Positions 19,872-28,727 are shown, counted from the stretch's first letter. The stretch is DNA of 64,000 bases from Candidatus Nitricoxidireducens bremensis (GCA_030247725.1 JAOTRT010000003.1:248001-312000), one strand, 5' to 3'. Made by a program: numbers and translations. Notes: generated by a model from the sequence alone, not told the origin.

Positions 19872-20956
19872 GCCCGACCTCCCCCAACCCCTCCCTCGCG
19901 GGAGGGGAGCCCACAGGCTCGCTGTGCTCGATTGTCACGGGGAGCTCCCCATTGAGTACTTGGTGCGGATGTTCGCTCCGCGAACGCGACGTCCCGCCTT
20001 GGGGCTGCCCAGCGGCGGGACTGCGCTTGGCTGCAGCGCTCGTATTCGCCCTGCTGCTCTCCGCCTGCGGCAGCCAGCCGCCCAAGCCGGTGGTCGAGCG
20101 GGCGGAGACGCCCGCGGTGGCAGAGGCAACACCGAAGCCGGCGGCCCGCAAGCCCATGTCCAAAAAGGGCGGCGGCTACTACCTGGACGACGGCCCGGGG
20201 GACGATGGGCCGGAGGACCTGGAGGCGATTCCCGATGCGGTGCCGCGCATCGAGCCCCTGCACCGCTTCGCCAACAATCCCTATTCCGCCCTGGGCCGCG
20301 ACTACGTGCCCATGCGGGAGCTCAAGCCCTACCGGGCCCGCGGCATCGCCAGCTGGTACGGCCGGCGCTACCACGGCCAGAAGACCTCCTCGGGCGAGCG
20401 CTACGACATGTACGCCATGACGGCGGCCCATCCGGTCCTGCCGATTCCGTCCTACGTGCGGGTAACCAACCCGGCCAACGGCAAGTCGGTGGTGGTGCGG
20501 GTCAACGACCGGGGCCCCTTCCACGCCGGGCGGCTCATCGACCTGTCCTTCACGGCCGCCTGGAAGCTGGGCTACATCGACAACGGCAGCACCTTGGTGG
20601 AGGTGGAGAGCATCCTGCCTGGCCGCGAGGCCCCGGTCGCCCAGGCCAAGCCGGCCGATCCCATCGCCCAGCTCGCCGCCGAGCCGGAACCGGCGGCCAA
20701 GCCCCTGCCGGAGACCCGCGACGCCCGCGGCCACTACCTGCAGCTCGGCGCCTTCGGCAACCGGGACAACGCCGCAGCCCTGAAGGCCCATCTGGCCCGC
20801 GAGCTCGGCAGCCTCGGCGAAAAACTCGTCGTCCAGGCGGCCGGCAACCTCTACCGGGTCCAGCTCGGACCCTGGCCCCAGGCCCAGGACGCCCGCCGCA
20901 TCGCCGATAGCGTGAGCGAGACCCTGGGCCTCAAGCCCGTCGTCATCCAGCGCTGA
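19868..20956 (+). CDS. rlpA: RlpA septal-ring lipoprotein / lytic transglycosylase, with repeat-encoded N-terminal extension
   Basis: From the ATG at 19868, which overlaps the rodA stop, the frame gives 362 aa. The first 50 or so residues are encoded by repeat copy R2; only then comes a lipoprotein signal ending LLSACGS. The mature part has the double-psi beta-barrel (ARGIASWYGRRYHGQKTSSG ... VRVNDRGPF, about 155-245) and a C-terminal SPOR domain (about 290-360) that binds denuded glycans. There is no ATG between the repeat and the signal sequence; CTG at 20022 or TTG at 20028 are the only close alternatives. RlpA cleaves naked glycan at the division septum. The true start is unsure. Confidence 0.85.
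   Translation: MSPTSPNPSLAGGEPTGSLCSIVTGSSPLSTWCGCSLRERDVPPWGCPAAGLRLAAALVFALLLSACGSQPPKPVVERAETPAVAEATPKPAARKPMSKKGGGYYLDDGPGDDGPEDLEAIPDAVPRIEPLHRFANNPYSALGRDYVPMRELKPYRARGIASWYGRRYHGQKTSSGERYDMYAMTAAHPVLPIPSYVRVTNPANGKSVVVRVNDRGPFHAGRLIDLSFTAAWKLGYIDNGSTLVEVESILPGREAPVAQAKPADPIAQLAAEPEPAAKPLPETRDARGHYLQLGAFGNRDNAAALKAHLARELGSLGEKLVVQAAGNLYRVQLGPWPQAQDARRIADSVSETLGLKPVVIQR
19869..20028 (+). repeat. Family A intercistronic repeat, copy R2 (rodA-rlpA junction)
   Basis: Begins at the rodA stop. Hairpin 1 is CCCCTCCC/GGGAGGGG (19888-19907, loop TCGC); the core spans 19908-19931; hairpin 2 is GTTCGC/GCGAAC (19971-19985, loop TCC); hairpin 3 is GTCCCGCC/GGCGGGAC (19991-20021, 15-base loop). Unlike the other copies it has no stop codon in the shared frame and is read directly into rlpA. 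Confidence 0.85.
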
Positions 20957-20960
20957 CCGG

Positions 20961-20966
20961 TATAAT
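20961..20966 (+). promoter_or_regulatory. Candidate -10 element for dacA
   Basis: A consensus TATAAT in the 44-bp gap between rlpA and dacA, 34 bases before the dacA ATG. No good -35 is visible at 16-18 bp upstream, which lies inside the rlpA coding region. Confidence 0.45.
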
Positions 20967-21000
20967 CGGCGACCACTTCTCCCCCGCAACGCCTGTTCCC

Positions 21001-22125
21001 ATGCGCCTTTTCATCCTCATCGCCGCCGCATTGCTGTCCCTGCCGGCCGCTGCCCAGTTCGCTCCCGTGGCGCCGGCCATTGCCGGCCGCGCCTGGCTGC
21101 TCGTGGACCATACATCCAGCCAGCCCCTGGCCGGCCAGAATGCGGACGAGCGTATCGAACCCGCCTCCCTGACCAAGCTGATGACGGCCTATCTGGTGTT
21201 CTCGGCCCTCAAGCAGGGGGCCCTCAAGCCCGACATGCAGGTGGCCGTCTCCGAGCGCGCCTGGAAGGCCCAGGGCTCGCGCATGTTCATCGAGCCGAAG
21301 AAGCCGGTGACGGTGGACGAACTCATCCGCGGCATGATCGTCCAGTCCGGCAACGACGCCTGCATCGCGCTGGCCGAAGCCGTGGCCGGCAGCGAAGAGG
21401 CCTTTGTCCAGGTGATGAACCGGGAAGCCGCCCGCCTCGGCCTGCGCGGCACCAACTACGCCAACGCCACCGGCCTGCCCGATCCCCAGCACTACACCAC
21501 GGCCACGGACCTGGCCCGCCTGACTTCCGCCCTGATCCACGATTTCCCCGAGTTCTATCCGATCTACTCCATGAAGGAGTATCGCTACAACAACATCACC
21601 CAGCCCAACCGCAACCGCCTGCTGTGGCTGGACCCGGCGGTGGACGGGGTCAAGACCGGCCACACCGAGGCGGCCGGCTACTGCCTGATCGCCTCCGCCA
21701 AACGCGGGGCGCGGCGGCTGATTGCCGTGGTGATCGGTACGTCCTCCGATGCCATGCGCGCCCAGGAATCCCTCAAGGTCCTCAACTTCGGCTTCCAGGC
21801 CTTCGATGCCGTCAAGCTCTACGACGCCAAGCAGCCCCTGTCCCAGCTCAAGGTGTTCAAGGGCGCCCAGGCTACGGTGAAGGCCGGCTTCCCCGAGGAT
21901 TTCGTGCTCTCGCTGCCCAAGGGCGCCGCCGAACGCATCAAGGTCCAGCTCGTCAGCCAGCAGCCCCTGCTCGCCCCCGTGCAGCGGGGCCAGCGCATCG
22001 CCACCCTGAAGCTCTCCATCGACGACAAGCCCTGGGGCGAGTTCCCCGTCGAGGCGCTGGAAGGCGTGCCCGTCGCCGGTATCTTCGGCCGCACCTGGGA
22101 CAGCCTCCGGCTCTGGCTAGAGTAG
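21001..22125 (+). CDS. dacA: D-alanyl-D-alanine carboxypeptidase (PBP5/6 type)
   Basis: The 374-aa protein has a signal peptide (about 1-19), the serine acylation motif S56-L-T-K59, the SGN triad in VQSGNDACIALAE, and KTG in GVKTGHTEAAGYC. A C-terminal beta-domain and amphipathic end (about 345-374) tether it to the inner membrane. It trims the terminal D-Ala of the stem peptide. Its TAG stop is followed at once by repeat copy R3. Confidence 0.95.
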   Translation: MRLFILIAAALLSLPAAAQFAPVAPAIAGRAWLLVDHTSSQPLAGQNADERIEPASLTKLMTAYLVFSALKQGALKPDMQVAVSERAWKAQGSRMFIEPKKPVTVDELIRGMIVQSGNDACIALAEAVAGSEEAFVQVMNREAARLGLRGTNYANATGLPDPQHYTTATDLARLTSALIHDFPEFYPIYSMKEYRYNNITQPNRNRLLWLDPAVDGVKTGHTEAAGYCLIASAKRGARRLIAVVIGTSSDAMRAQESLKVLNFGFQAFDAVKLYDAKQPLSQLKVFKGAQATVKAGFPEDFVLSLPKGAAERIKVQLVSQQPLLAPVQRGQRIATLKLSIDDKPWGEFPVEALEGVPVAGIFGRTWDSLRLWLE

Positions 22126-22296
22126 TGATGGCCCACCTCCCCCCAGCCCCCGCCTCAAGGCGGGGGAGCCCGCAAGCTCGCTACGCTCGAACCATCGGGG
22201 TGACTTCGAAAGGCTTTCGTCGCGGTTGCTCGCTCCACGAGCACGCCGCCTTGCCTTGGGACGGCCCGGCGGCAAGGCTACTTTCGGAGTCGTGAT
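22126..22296 (+). repeat. Family A intercistronic repeat, copy R3 (dacA-dat gap)
   Basis: Fills the entire 171-bp gap. Hairpin 1 is CCCCCGCC/GGCGGGGG (22147-22166, loop TCAA); core 22167-22190; hairpin 2 is TGCTCG/CGAGCA (22227-22243); hairpin 3 is GCCTTGCC/GGCAAGGC (22248-22278, loop of 15). Near its end CGGAG lies eight bases before the dat ATG and may serve as its ribosome site. Confidence 0.85.
22128..22295 (+). CDS. Candidate 55-aa ORF in family A repeat copy R3
   Basis: Starts two bases after the dacA stop and ends with TGA one base before the dat ATG, thus bridging the gap completely. Shares the pattern GSPQARYAR and a later GCSLHE-PWDGPAARL with the frames in R2 and R4. Probably a coupling frame; evidence for a functional peptide is only the conservation of the frame among copies. 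Confidence 0.3.
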   Translation: MAHLPPAPASRRGSPQARYARTIGVTSKGFRRGCSLHEHAALPWDGPAARLLSES

Positions 22297-23163
22297 ATGA
22301 CCGTCTTCCTCAACGGCGACTACCTGCCTTTGACCGAGGCGAAGGTGCCGGTCATGGACCGGGGCTTCCTGTTCGGCGACGGCGTCTACGAGGTCATCCC
22401 TGTCTATTCGCGCCGGCCCTTCCGCATCGACGAGCACCTGGCGCGGCTACAGAAGAGCCTGGACGGCATCCGTCTGGCCAATCCCCACACGGTCGAGGAA
22501 TGGCGGGCCATCGTCGCCCGGGTGATCGGGTCCGGCGCATCGGACGATCAGTCCGTCTACCTGCAGGTGACCCGCGGCCCCATGGCCGTGCGCAACCACG
22601 CCTTCCCGAAGACCGTCACGCCCACGGTCTTCGTCATGACCGAGCCCCTGGTGACGCCGCCCGCCGAACAGCGCGCCGCCGGCGTGGCCGCCGTCTCCGC
22701 CGCCGACTTCCGCTGGCTGCGCTGCGACCTGAAGGCCACGTCCCTGCTGGCCAACTGCCTGCTGCGCCAGATGGCGGTGGACGCCGGCTGCGTCGAGACC
22801 GTGCTGTTCCGCGACGGCTTCCTCACGGAGGGCGCCGCTTCCAACATCTTCGTCGTGCGCGGCGGTCGCCTGCTGGCGCCGCCGAAGAACCACCTGATGC
22901 TGCCCGGCATCACCTACGACGTGGTGCTGGAACTCGCCAAGGCCCACAGCCTGCCCCACGAGGTGCGCGACATCACCGCCGCCGAGGTGGCCGAAGCCGA
23001 CGAACTGTGGATGAGCTCCTCCACCAAGGAAGTGCTGCCCATCGTCCGCCTCGACGACCGCCCGGTGGGACGCGGCGCCGCGGGCGGCAAGCCCGGCCCC
23101 CTGTTCGCCGACATGTACGCCTGGTACCAGGACTTCAAGACCCGCGTGATGCGAGCAGGCTGA
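22297..23163 (+). CDS. dat: D-amino-acid aminotransferase (class IV PLP transaminase)
   Basis: A 288-aa fold-type IV transaminase. The PLP lysine lies in [14 protein letters not shown], and [12 protein letters not shown] and [13 protein letters not shown] are class signatures. Such enzymes interconvert D-alanine and D-glutamate with their keto acids, which fits a neighbour encoding a D-Ala carboxypeptidase. A branched-chain aminotransferase is the less likely alternative. Confidence 0.88.
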   Translation: MTVFLNGDYLPLTEAKVPVMDRGFLFGDGVYEVIPVYSRRPFRIDEHLARLQKSLDGIRLANPHTVEEWRAIVARVIGSGASDDQSVYLQVTRGPMAVRNHAFPKTVTPTVFVMTEPLVTPPAEQRAAGVAAVSAADFRWLRCDLKATSLLANCLLRQMAVDAGCVETVLFRDGFLTEGAASNIFVVRGGRLLAPPKNHLMLPGITYDVVLELAKAHSLPHEVRDITAAEVAEADELWMSSSTKEVLPIVRLDDRPVGRGAAGGKPGPLFADMYAWYQDFKTRVMRAG

Positions 23164-23166
23164 GCC

Positions 23167-23430
23167 ATGGCCGACGACACCCTCATCGAGTTCCCCTGCG
23201 ACTTCCCCCTCAAGGTCATGGGCAAGGCCGAGGAGGGCTTCGCCCAGGCCATCGTCGAAGTCGTCGTGCGTCACGCACCGGACTTCGACGCCGGCCGCAT
23301 GGAAATGCGTCCCTCCAAGGCCGGCAACTACCTGTCCCTGACCTGCACCGTACGGGCCACCTCCAAGGCCCAGCTCGACGCCCTCTACCGGGACCTGACC
23401 TCCCACCCGATGGTCAAGATCGTTCTATGA
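23167..23430 (+). CDS. ybeD: DUF493 (YbeD) family protein
   Basis: An 87-aa small protein with the DUF493 pattern ([40 protein letters not shown]). YbeD commonly lies between dacA and lipB, as here; its structure resembles ACT-like regulatory domains but no reaction is known. It starts 3 bp after dat and its stop overlaps the lipB ATG by four bases. Confidence 0.92.
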   Translation: MADDTLIEFPCDFPLKVMGKAEEGFAQAIVEVVVRHAPDFDAGRMEMRPSKAGNYLSLTCTVRATSKAQLDALYRDLTSHPMVKIVL

Positions 23431-24038
23431 ACGAGTTGGTGGTGCGCCAGCTTGGCCGCGTGGAGTACGAGCCTACCTGGCGCGCAATGCAGGACTTCAC
23501 CGAGACCCGCGGCGCCGAGACCCCGGACGAGATCTGGCTTTGCGAGCATCCGCCCGTCTACACCCTGGGCCAGGCCGGCAAGCCCGAGCACCTGCTGCGG
23601 GACATCGGCATCCCCGTCGTGAAGATCGACCGGGGCGGCCAGATCACCTACCACGGCCCCGGCCAGATCGTTGCCTACCTGCTGCTGGACCTGCGCCGCC
23701 GCAAACTCATGGTGCGCGAGCTGGTAAGCCGCATGGAGCAGGCCATCATCGACCTGCTCGCCGAATACGGCATCGCCGCCGAGCGCCTGGCCGGCGCGCC
23801 CGGCGTCTATGTGGGCGGCGCCAAGGTGGCTGCCCTCGGGCTGCGGGTGAGAAACGGCTGTTCCTACCACGGCCTGGCGCTGAACGTGGACATGGACCTG
23901 GCGCCCTATGCCGCCATCAACCCCTGCGGCTACGAGGGCATGCCGGTCACCCAGCTCAGGGAACTTTGCGGCATCATGGACGCCCAATCCGTCGCCGACC
24001 GCCTGGCGGCCCACCTCCGACACCAGCTCCAGCCATGA
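23427..24038 (+). CDS. lipB: Octanoyl-ACP:protein N-octanoyltransferase
   Basis: A 203-aa LipB that moves the octanoyl chain from ACP to lipoyl domains. [20 protein letters not shown] is the family signature, [19 protein letters not shown] carries the catalytic lysine and NPCGYEGM the cysteine region. The ATG is set by an ATGA overlap with ybeD, and the stop overlaps the lipA ATG in the same way. Confidence 0.96.
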   Translation: MNELVVRQLGRVEYEPTWRAMQDFTETRGAETPDEIWLCEHPPVYTLGQAGKPEHLLRDIGIPVVKIDRGGQITYHGPGQIVAYLLLDLRRRKLMVRELVSRMEQAIIDLLAEYGIAAERLAGAPGVYVGGAKVAALGLRVRNGCSYHGLALNVDMDLAPYAAINPCGYEGMPVTQLRELCGIMDAQSVADRLAAHLRHQLQP

Positions 24039-24967
24039 CCGAAAAGCAGAAGGGCGAAGCCAAGACCGCCCGCATTCCCATCAAGATCGTGCCGGCCGAA
24101 ACCGTGCTCAAGAAGCCCTCGTGGATTCGCGTCAAGGCGGGTTCCAGCGCCACGAAGTTTGCCGACGTGAAGGCCATCCTGCGGGACCACGCCCTGCACA
24201 CGGTCTGCGAGGAGGCCACCTGCCCCAACATCGGCGAGTGCTTCGGCAAGGGCACGGCCACCTTCATGATCCTCGGCGACCTGTGCACCCGCCGCTGCCC
24301 CTTCTGCGACGTAGGCCACGGCAAGCCCCTGCCGCCCGATCCGGAAGAGCCCGAGAAGCTCGCCAGGACCGTGGCCGCCCTCAAACTCAGGTACGTGGTC
24401 ATCACCAGCGTGGATCGGGACGACCTCAAGGACGGCGGCGCGGCCCACTTCGCCGCCTGCATCGACAAGGTGCGCGAGCTGTCGCCGGGCACGAAGATCG
24501 AAGTGCTGGTGCCCGACTTCCGCGGCCGACTGGAAGCCGCCCTGGACGCCTTCGAGGGCCATCTGCCCGACGTGATGAACCACAATATGGAAACCGTGCC
24601 GCGCCTCTACAAGCAGGCCCGGCCCGGCGCTGACTACGCCCACTCCCTGCTGCTGCTCAAGGAGTTCCGCGCCCGCCATCCCCAGGTGCCCACCAAGTCC
24701 GGCCTCATGGTCGGCATCGGCGAGACCGACGAGGAAATCCTCGACGTGCTGCGGGACCTGCGCGCCCACGGCGTCGAGATGCTGACCATCGGCCAGTATC
24801 TGGCCCCGTCCAATCACCACCTGCCGGTGACCCGCTACGTCCATCCCGATGTCTTCAAGATGTACGAAACCGAAGCGACGAAGATGGGTTTCACCAACGC
24901 CGCCTGCGCCCCCCTGGTCCGATCGAGCTACCACGCGGACATGCAGGCCCATGGGGCAGGCGTGTAG
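24035..24967 (+). CDS. lipA: Lipoyl synthase (radical SAM)
   Basis: The 310-aa enzyme inserts sulfur at C6 and C8 of the protein-bound octanoyl chain. The radical-SAM cluster is C-T-R-R-C-P-F-C in [15 protein letters not shown], and the auxiliary cluster cysteines are in [13 protein letters not shown]; the terminal RSSYHAD serine is present. Start set by the ATGA overlap with lipB. The last 17 bases overlap the start of the restriction-system methylase gene. Confidence 0.97.
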   Translation: MTEKQKGEAKTARIPIKIVPAETVLKKPSWIRVKAGSSATKFADVKAILRDHALHTVCEEATCPNIGECFGKGTATFMILGDLCTRRCPFCDVGHGKPLPPDPEEPEKLARTVAALKLRYVVITSVDRDDLKDGGAAHFAACIDKVRELSPGTKIEVLVPDFRGRLEAALDAFEGHLPDVMNHNMETVPRLYKQARPGADYAHSLLLLKEFRARHPQVPTKSGLMVGIGETDEEILDVLRDLRAHGVEMLTIGQYLAPSNHHLPVTRYVHPDVFKMYETEATKMGFTNAACAPLVRSSYHADMQAHGAGV

Positions 24968-25916
24968 GATCGTGACACCCATTTTGGCCACCCCGTCTGG
25001 CCGACTCTACCAGGCCGATTGCGTCGATGTGCTCCACTGTGTCGAGGCGGAAACGGTTGATCTTGCGTTTGCCGATCCTCCATTCAATCTGGGAAAGACT
25101 TATGCCTCCCGGATCAATGACGCTTTGGCCGATGAGAACTATGTGTCCTGGTGCGAGACCTGGCTGACCGAGATGATCCGGACCCTCAAGCCGGGTGGAA
25201 CGCTCATGCTGTGGAATCTCCCCAAATGGAATATTCCGCTTGGACACTTTCTTGGTAAGCACCTGACTTTTCGGCATTGGATATCCGTCGATATCAAATA
25301 TTCCTTGCCGATTGCCGGCCGCCTTTACCCATCTCACTATTCGCTTTTGTATTTCGTTAAGGGCACAAAGCCGGCGATCTTCCATCCCGACAGAATTCCC
25401 ATCGCCTGTTGCCGCCACTGCGGCGGTGAATTGAAGGACTACGGCGGATACAAGGACAAGATGAACCCTCGCGGGGTCAATATCAGCGACGTTTGGACTG
25501 ACATCCCCCCAGTCCGCCATGCGAAGTACAAGAAGTGGGAAGCCAACGCCCTTCCCTTGAAACTCATGGACCGGATAGTCAGCATGTCCACCGATCCGGG
25601 TTCCCTGGTCCTCGACCCCTTCGGGGGATCGGGCACAACGTTTGTTGCCGCCGAATTGACGGGACGACGCTGGATAGGAGGAGACTTGGGGTGCTCTTCG
25701 ATTCTCGAACGGTTTGCATCCCTTGACGGGGACCGTGAGCACCTCAAGGAAATTCAGCGCCAAAAAAACATGCTGTTCACCGAAGAAGACTTGAGACGCC
25801 GCGAGAAATCCGGGAAACCCTTGTCCAAGAGGTACCGAGTAGAAGTCCCTTCTTCCGGAGCCGCCTGCCGTTGCGAACCTGAAGGCATGCCCAGCGAAGT
25901 TCCGATGTCCCTTTGA
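24951..25916 (+). CDS. Beta-class DNA methyltransferase, adenine-type motif, partner of BamHI-like nuclease
   Basis: From the ATG at 24951 the protein is 321 aa; a GTG at 24972 is an equally plausible start. Motif IV is DPPF at 42-45, the form usual for N6-adenine methylases, and motif I is DPFGGSGTT at 222-230, so it is beta class. A CCRHCG cluster at 153-158 may bind metal. It converges on the nuclease gene with a 2-bp gap between stop codons. Because BamHI itself is paired with an N4-cytosine methylase, the DPPF form is notable. G+C is visibly lower than in lipA. Confidence 0.85.
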   Translation: MGQACRIVTPILATPSGRLYQADCVDVLHCVEAETVDLAFADPPFNLGKTYASRINDALADENYVSWCETWLTEMIRTLKPGGTLMLWNLPKWNIPLGHFLGKHLTFRHWISVDIKYSLPIAGRLYPSHYSLLYFVKGTKPAIFHPDRIPIACCRHCGGELKDYGGYKDKMNPRGVNISDVWTDIPPVRHAKYKKWEANALPLKLMDRIVSMSTDPGSLVLDPFGGSGTTFVAAELTGRRWIGGDLGCSSILERFASLDGDREHLKEIQRQKNMLFTEEDLRRREKSGKPLSKRYRVEVPSSGAACRCEPEGMPSEVPMSL

Positions 25917-25918
25917 CG

Positions 25919-26632
25919 CTACTTCCGTTTTTGCCGCCCCTCTCTGGAGCGGCCATCGTTCCCGGACTTCAAATAGGGGAAGCCAGGATCATCGGTGAGT
26001 TCGTCATGCTCGACGACCGTGATGACCAGCAGCCCTCGTTGTATCGTTGCGCCCATGCCGTGCCACATTCCAAGGTATGGGGACAGCTCGCCGATATTGC
26101 CGATACGATCCGTCAGATGCTCATACAGATCACGACTGGGCAGAATCAGTACGCCGACGTGAATCTTTTGAGCTGCAAGCACGATCGAGAGCTTGTTGAG
26201 GCTCCGGTGGGATGAGGAAATATTCCCCGTTTCCCATTCAAGTGCGACACGGACACCTCGCGGGGTCGTCGTAACGAAATCGAACTCCCCGAAGGCCGAG
26301 GTAATCGGCTCCTGGTAAGGCTCAAGAGACGGAAAGAGCCGAAGCGCCGGCTGCGCCTGCAGGTTCTGCAAGTCCACCTCGGCTTCAGCCTCCCATCCTT
26401 CGTGTTCGACCAAGTGCTGAAAAAACCTGTTCTTCAGGTAGCCAACGCCGTTGCGATCCCATTGTCTCGACTCCGGGTCCCGTCTCTTCTTCCGCAGAAC
26501 CAAACGACCGGTGCCTGCCGGATGGTCGATTGCCGAGATTGCACGAGTATAGGACTCGTGGATTTCGGCCCAATCCTTCGCAGAAGCAAGGTCGCCCTTA
26601 TCGAAAAGGACGATTGTCCGGAGCCATTTCAT
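25919..26632 (-). CDS. BamHI-family type II restriction endonuclease
   Basis: A 237-aa protein (BamHI is 213 aa). The segment ALEWETGNISSSHRSLNKL at 130-148 matches the BamHI active-site helix region, and LYEHLTDRIGNIGELSPYL at 169-187 matches a second block. Catalytic residues by alignment are D118, E132 and E134, the E-x-E form characteristic of BamHI. The start at 26632 overlaps the controller-gene stop by four bases (ATGA), excluding the longer upstream frame. Recognition of GGATCC or a related site is inference. Confidence 0.87.
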   Translation of the reverse strand: MKWLRTIVLFDKGDLASAKDWAEIHESYTRAISAIDHPAGTGRLVLRKKRRDPESRQWDRNGVGYLKNRFFQHLVEHEGWEAEAEVDLQNLQAQPALRLFPSLEPYQEPITSAFGEFDFVTTTPRGVRVALEWETGNISSSHRSLNKLSIVLAAQKIHVGVLILPSRDLYEHLTDRIGNIGELSPYLGMWHGMGATIQRGLLVITVVEHDELTDDPGFPYLKSGNDGRSREGRQKRK

Positions 26633-26862
26633 GGCCTGATTTCCGGCAGGCCCACGGTCAGGGCAGCAACGTCGCAGCCCAACGCCAAACAGATCTGGCA
26701 CAGGACCGAAAAGGTGAGGTTCCTCTCGCCACGCTCCACTCCACCGATATACGAACGGTCGATGTCGGCGTGGTGCGCAAGCTCTTCCTGAGTCCAACCC
26801 AGGCCCTTGCGTCTTTCCCTTATTCGGGTACCCAACTCCAGAAGAATGTTCTCGGTATGCAT
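26629..26862 (-). CDS. Restriction-modification controller (C) protein
   Basis: A 77-aa XRE-family helix-turn-helix protein (WTQEELAHHADIDRSYIGGVERGERN at 23-48 region) of the size and sequence type of C proteins. These dimers bind C-boxes to activate, then limit, their own gene and the nuclease gene, delaying nuclease production until methylation is complete. It is translationally coupled to the nuclease gene downstream and a matching C-box lies 23-48 bp upstream of its ATG. Confidence 0.88.
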   Translation of the reverse strand: MHTENILLELGTRIRERRKGLGWTQEELAHHADIDRSYIGGVERGERNLTFSVLCQICLALGCDVAALTVGLPEIRP

Positions 26863-26884
26863 CCGGCCATGGTCATAAAATGAT

Positions 26885-26910
26885 GACTATCAGTCCACGG
26901 ACTAAGATGC
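26885..26910 (-). promoter_or_regulatory. C-box operator pair for the controller protein
   Basis: The layout is GACT-N3-AGTC-N4-GACT-N3-ATGC. The first three half-sites match the published C-box consensus GACT-N3-AGTC-N4-GACT-N3-AGTC exactly and the fourth matches two of four bases. It lies 23-48 bp upstream of the C gene ATG, the expected position for autoregulation. The weaker fourth half-site is on the side distal to the gene, that is, the site farthest from the start codon. Confidence 0.8.
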
Positions 26911-27212
26911 TCATTCCCAACAAGACCTTCGTGCCGGGATTTTCGTTTTCCGCTTGCCCGACAACTGCGGCGAAATCGGATGCCGAAACGGTGGGACAAC
27001 CGTCATTGACCTCTATTTGCAGGAATCAATGGAAGCTACGGCTCCCGGCACCGACTGGATATATACGCCATATATGGCGCAATCCACATGGCGACATCTG
27101 CTATTTTTGGCAGAATGACCAAGTGCCGTGACGGGGGTAACTGCCAAGAGAAATCAGTTTATATACAATTAAATCATGTAGTTATATAAATATATCATCT
27201 GGGCATTGCTAA

Positions 27213-27227
27213 TGGCACGTTCCTTGT
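27213..27227 (+). promoter_or_regulatory. Sigma-54-like promoter upstream of ccoG
   Basis: TGGCAC-N5-TTGT matches the -24/-12 consensus TGGCAC-N5-TTGC except for the last base (GT instead of GC at -12). It ends 35 bp before the ccoG ATG. The near-invariant GC at -12 is changed, so strength is doubtful. Confidence 0.35.
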
Positions 27228-27262
27228 AGTGGTTATTCCGTCTACCCGGATAACTGCCAAAC

Positions 27263-28672
27263 ATGAACCAGCCTTCCAGTCTTACCGCCGAGCTTCAACC
27301 GTCCGTTTCCCTCTACGAGCGCCGCCGCAAGATCTACGTGCGCTCGGTTTCCGGTTTCTTCGCCAAGTGGCGCTGGGCCTTGGTGTGGCTGACCCAGGCC
27401 ATTTTCTACGGCCTCTGCTGGGTGCCCTGGAACGGGCGCCAGGCCGTGCTGTTCGATCTGGTGGAACGCAAGTTCTACATCTTCGGCCTCGTCTTCTGGC
27501 CCCAGGACGTGCTCTATCTGGCCGTGCTGCTGATCATCTCGGCTTACGCCCTGTTCCTGTTCACGGCCGTGGGCGGACGCCTGTTCTGCGGCTATGCCTG
27601 CCCCCAGACGGTCTACACGGAAATCTTCATGTGGATCGAAGAGAGGATCGAAGGCGAGCGCGGCGCCCGCATCAAACTGGACCAGCAACCCATGAACGGC
27701 CGCAAGCTGGGGATCAAAGCGGCCAAGCACGGCGCCTGGATCGCCGTATCCCTGTGGACCGGCTTCACCTTCGCCGCCTACTTCACGCCCGTGGGCGCCC
27801 TGGTGCGGGACCTCGTCAATTTCCGGCTGGGCCCCTGGCAGACCTTCTGGATTTTCTTCTACGCCTTCGCCACCTACGGCATGGCGGGCTTCCTGCGGGA
27901 ACAGGTGTGCAAATACATGTGCCCCTATGCCCGCTTCCAGAGCGTGATGTTCGATCCGGACACATTGATCGTCACCTACGACGGCAAACGCGGCGAACCC
28001 CGCGGCGTCCGGTCGAAAAAGGCCGACCCCAAGGCCGCCGGCCTGGGCGACTGCGTGGACTGCGGCATCTGCGTCCAGGTGTGTCCGACCGGCATCGACA
28101 TCCGCAACGGCCTCCAGTACGAATGCATCGGCTGCTCGGCCTGCATCGACGGCTGCGACCAGGTGATGGACAAGCTGGGCTATGCGCGCGGCCTGATCCG
28201 CTATTCCACCGAGAACGCCATGGAGAAGGACTTCGGCCGCGCCGAGATCGTCGCCCACCTGGTACGGCCGCGCATCCTGATCTACACGGCCGTGCTCTTC
28301 GCCATCACCGCCGCGGCGGCCTACAGCATCGCCGTGCGACTGCCCCTCAAGGTGGACGTGATCCGCGACCGGGGCGTGCTGGCGCGGGAAGTGGAGGGCG
28401 GTCTCATCGAGAACGTCTATACGCTGCGCATCATGAACACCGACGAGAAACCCCATCGCTATCACATCGGCGTTTCTGGCCTGGAAGGCATCGCCCTGGC
28501 GAATGCCGGCGAGACCGAGGTGGGGCCGGCGAGCACCCAGTCCCTGGTGATCTCGGCCCGGGTGCCGCCGGAGGCGGGCAGCAGGGGCTCCCAGCCCATC
28601 CACTTCGACATCGAGGCCCTGGAGGACAAGGCCATCCGCCTGAGAGAGAAGACGGTGTTCATGATGCCCTGA
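27263..28672 (+). CDS. ccoG: Cytochrome c oxidase accessory protein CcoG (FixG/RdxA)
   Basis: A 469-aa membrane ferredoxin-like protein. It has N-terminal membrane helices, the CGYACPQTVYTEIFMW motif, two 4Fe-4S clusters (CVDCGICVQVCPTG and CIGCSACIDGCD, about 265-305) and a C-terminal Ig-like domain. CcoG reduces copper for assembly of cbb3-type oxidase, so the organism probably respires at low oxygen. The oxidase genes ccoNOP are not in the window. A strong terminator follows. Confidence 0.93.
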   Translation: MNQPSSLTAELQPSVSLYERRRKIYVRSVSGFFAKWRWALVWLTQAIFYGLCWVPWNGRQAVLFDLVERKFYIFGLVFWPQDVLYLAVLLIISAYALFLFTAVGGRLFCGYACPQTVYTEIFMWIEERIEGERGARIKLDQQPMNGRKLGIKAAKHGAWIAVSLWTGFTFAAYFTPVGALVRDLVNFRLGPWQTFWIFFYAFATYGMAGFLREQVCKYMCPYARFQSVMFDPDTLIVTYDGKRGEPRGVRSKKADPKAAGLGDCVDCGICVQVCPTGIDIRNGLQYECIGCSACIDGCDQVMDKLGYARGLIRYSTENAMEKDFGRAEIVAHLVRPRILIYTAVLFAITAAAAYSIAVRLPLKVDVIRDRGVLAREVEGGLIENVYTLRIMNTDEKPHRYHIGVSGLEGIALANAGETEVGPASTQSLVISARVPPEAGSRGSQPIHFDIEALEDKAIRLREKTVFMMP

Positions 28673-28693
28673 GGCACGGGTACCCGGCAGGTG

Positions 28694-28720
28694 AAAGGGC
28701 GGCCACGGGCCGCCCTTTTT
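28694..28720 (+). terminator. Rho-independent terminator after ccoG
   Basis: An 11-bp perfect stem (28694-28704 with 28708-28718) with a three-base loop, followed by a T-run. The run of A on the left arm allows it to end leuA transcripts from the other strand as well. Confidence 0.88.
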
Positions 28721-28727
28721 CGTTTCC

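Larger units (their letters stand above)
26863..27262. other. A+T-rich 400-bp intergenic region between the C gene and ccoG
   Basis: Divergent promoters should lie here. Besides the C-box and the sigma-54-like site listed separately, it holds a perfect 14-base palindrome CGCCATATATGGCG at 27066-27079 and a direct repeat TAACTGCCAA at 27138-27147 and 27251-27260. An 83-codon open frame inside it looks non-coding. The lower G+C suggests that it arrived with the restriction system. Confidence 0.6.

Noticed and set aside
16724..22296. CRISPR array as explanation for the repeated segments
   Set aside because: Copies are 5-6 kb or less apart but lie singly between genes, are about 170 bp long and have no regular spacers; no cas genes.
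26880..27131. 83-codon plus-strand frame between the C gene and ccoG
   Set aside because: Overlaps the C-box, has no ribosome site and no recognisable sequence.
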